Below are positions 61,879 through 64,000 of a DNA stretch of 64,000 nucleotides, piece by piece. Position numbers and translations under genes: made by a program. Positions within the stretch are counted from its first letter, which is position 1. Each line of letters begins with the position of its first letter. The stretch lies in the NCBI GenBank assembly GCA_020086605.1, contig JACBWW010000002.1, positions 25,318,668 to 25,382,667 on the forward strand, read 5' to 3'. The notes under the pieces were generated by a model. The model was given only the letters and a program-made list of their open reading frames with translations. It was not told the origin of the DNA and made no database searches. The DNA is from Lanius collurio (lineage: Eukaryota > Chordata > Aves > Passeriformes > Laniidae).

Positions 61879-64000
61879 CTGAACCTGTCCTAAGTAGACA
61901 TCAAAATGGAAAAGTGTGATTTATACCATGTTTGGTTCAGGACTGCTGCTACCTAGCTTTTTCATGTAGTTTCACTTTAGCTGTCAGAGTTAGTGGTGCA
62001 TATATAAAGTTGTCATTAACATACTTTCTCAGATGTTAACTGCGTATTTTGAGCCTGCTTAAAAAAGGATTGCCTTGCTCTGTCATACAGATTAGCCTTG
62101 TTAATGTTCCTTTCAGTTATGGATATTACTTATACAGATCTCTGGTCTGATTTGAAAGATCTGCAGTTACTTCTGTGGGTTGCTTTCCCTTGTAATTTTC
62201 TTTCTCTCACTCACATTGATGGTCTGTGTTTATCTCTATTTCAGTACAATCCAATTGTCCTGGTTGTGTGAGGAAGGTTTTAACCCCAACCCCAAAACAA
62301 TCCCCCAGACCAGATACTACCCTTTCTGCAGAGATTAAGTGGATATGAGCAAGCAGGCAGACTGTAAGTAATGAGAAAATGGAAAAATAATATGGGAGAA
62401 TTCATGTGTCTGACATGTCTTCTACACAAAAGGCTTTTTTTTTAAGGTGATTGAGTTATTAAATTCCCATTGTTCAAAAATACTAAAGGCTCAAAGCATT
62501 TGCAGATGAAAACCATGTCTTTAATCATGCTTTTCATTTCATTAATTATTCTTAAGAAGCCTGTTAACAAACTTGTCCTATAACAAGTGTTTATTCATTA
62601 GTTTTCCCAGAAAAATTAATTCGAAAGCCTGGTGAAATCAGTGGGAATGTTCTAGCTGACTCTGTGAACACTGGACAGGATCCCAGGAGGTTATTTTATC
62701 AATAGATGTCATCAATGAGACCATTTTGAAGGGTTGTCTCAGAAAACAGGAATGGCTGCTCCTTGGGAACTTGACATTGCAAAATTAGGTGACAGTAAGT
62801 AGATTGTGTTTGACCCAAACTTGAACCTTCCAGGCCACTAGAAGCCCTTTGATGGGATTTCTAGGAGATGTTTTGAGAGACCTTGTAAACTCCAGATGCC
62901 AAAGAGATCCTGTTTATGGGAGTAACAGGCTCATCTGCCAAAACTGGCAAGGCTTTTAAGCTCTAAGCTTGTAAGGCTCCAGATGGACCACAGCTATACC
63001 AGGCTGAGTATTCAGATTTCAGAGGGAAAAATCTGTGTGTGCAGCAGTCAGTGTTGTATGGGATTGTGCAGGGCAGGCTTTACACACAAGAGATCAGTAT
63101 GTGCCAAAGTGGTGGTAAAAATTAACTCTGCGTCTCAGAGCTCCCCTTGTTTCACGTTTGCCATGAGCCCCAGTGTGTATCTAACACTCTTTACAAGGTC
63201 AATAGAAACAGAGTACAAGAGGGTAAAAAAAAAGATTACCTCAGTTCCAAGTATTTTATGCCACTTTTAAATTTTAATTGAATGTTAGCAATGTGGATTT
63301 CTCTCTGTGCATCTTTTGACTGTGCTGGGCTGTGGGGCTGCTCCCTCCTACTGTACCTCCCAAAGGCACGTTACCCCTATCCCTGCAATAAGCTGGTTTC
63401 TGCCATGCTTTTGTTGGCTGGGACAAACATGGTGGTGATAGAGGAAGAAAGGTTGGAATTGCTCTTCCAGGTTGCAAGGCTTGTTCCTGAAAATCTGAGA
63501 TGTCAGAGACTGTGACATCATATGTGAATATGTGTTCATTAGAACAGAGCTCTGCTCAAGCTGGAGGCCAACCAGACTAGGAGAAGTCTGTAACAAACTG
63601 GGGATGGACAGTCACCAGGAAAATCCCAAGAACCAGGTCAGAAACCAAAGGAGTGGAGCAGAGAAATCTTGGTTGGCAGCAAGTGCTGTGGTGAGCAGGG
63701 AGGCATGGAGGCCAGAAAGGATGGGAAGAGTAGTTTACATGCAGTTTAGAGTAAACTTTGTAAATAACAAGAACTGATTTGAGGAGAAAAGCAACTACTC
63801 TGTGCACAGAACATGTCTGGCCATCTGCAACTTGGCCAGAGACCTTGATGGATTAAGCAGTCAGGGATAACTTGGGGAGAAAGGCAGCATCCAAAAACAA
63901 ATACCAGCTGTTCTCCCTGGTGCCAGGATGGAATGTTTGTCCGGTGTTTCCTAAAGGCATGAGCCCCACTGGTCTTCCTGCTGGAGAAGGGCTTTCAATG
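61879..64000 (-). other. VIT: Probable VIT intron to the window end
   Basis: No LCCL-domain sequence or other recognisable coding was found on either strand. It is assumed to be intron because the vitrin N-terminal exons have not appeared by 64000. Confidence 0.55.

Overview
The window looks like avian nuclear DNA. It is AT-rich and intron-dominated, with GT-AG introns, and it carries CR1 LINE copies, including one 3' end that finishes in the typical ATTCTATGATTCTGTGAT-type tail. It holds the 3' part of one gene on the plus strand and the 3' part of another on the minus strand, arranged tail to tail. I recognise them as STRN (striatin) and VIT (vitrin). The same neighbours lie side by side and convergent on human chromosome 2p22, so this is conserved vertebrate synteny. 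I cannot name the species.

Positions 1-35075 are STRN. Thirteen coding exons (10566 to 35075, plus strand) encode the last 560 residues of a protein that is about 780 residues in human. They cover the acidic linker, the basic KEQYKKERKGKKGVK segment and the whole C-terminal WD40 region, ending ...ALAKVFV-stop. All exon phases join without a break. If the human count of 18 exons holds, these are exons 6-18; the caveolin-binding, coiled-coil and calmodulin-binding exons lie upstream of the window. The first 10.5 kb is intron with no exon I could recognise.

Positions 35076-48249 lie between the two stop codons. This stretch probably holds a long STRN 3' UTR (a good distal poly(A) signal at 42767), an old CR1/L3-like fossil (about 37590-38800), the VIT 3' UTR, and one exon-like open segment of unknown identity at 44946-45062.

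Positions 48250 to at least 55520, probably to 61878, are VIT on the minus strand. Six firm exons and two short tentative ones give the C-terminal 436 codons or so: a short linker, vWA domain 1 (split over three exons), vWA domain 2 (mostly one large exon), and the ...FNSQPRN C-terminus. The LCCL-domain exons were not found and should lie beyond 64000.

Striatin is an intracellular PP2A/STRIPAK scaffold and vitrin a secreted matrix protein, so there is no functional link beyond shared neighbourhood. I saw no CRISPR array, tRNA, rRNA, prophage or obviously new system. The most open items are the orphan exon at 44946, two phase-compatible microexons of VIT, a NAGNAG splice acceptor in STRN, and an intronic 152-codon open frame.
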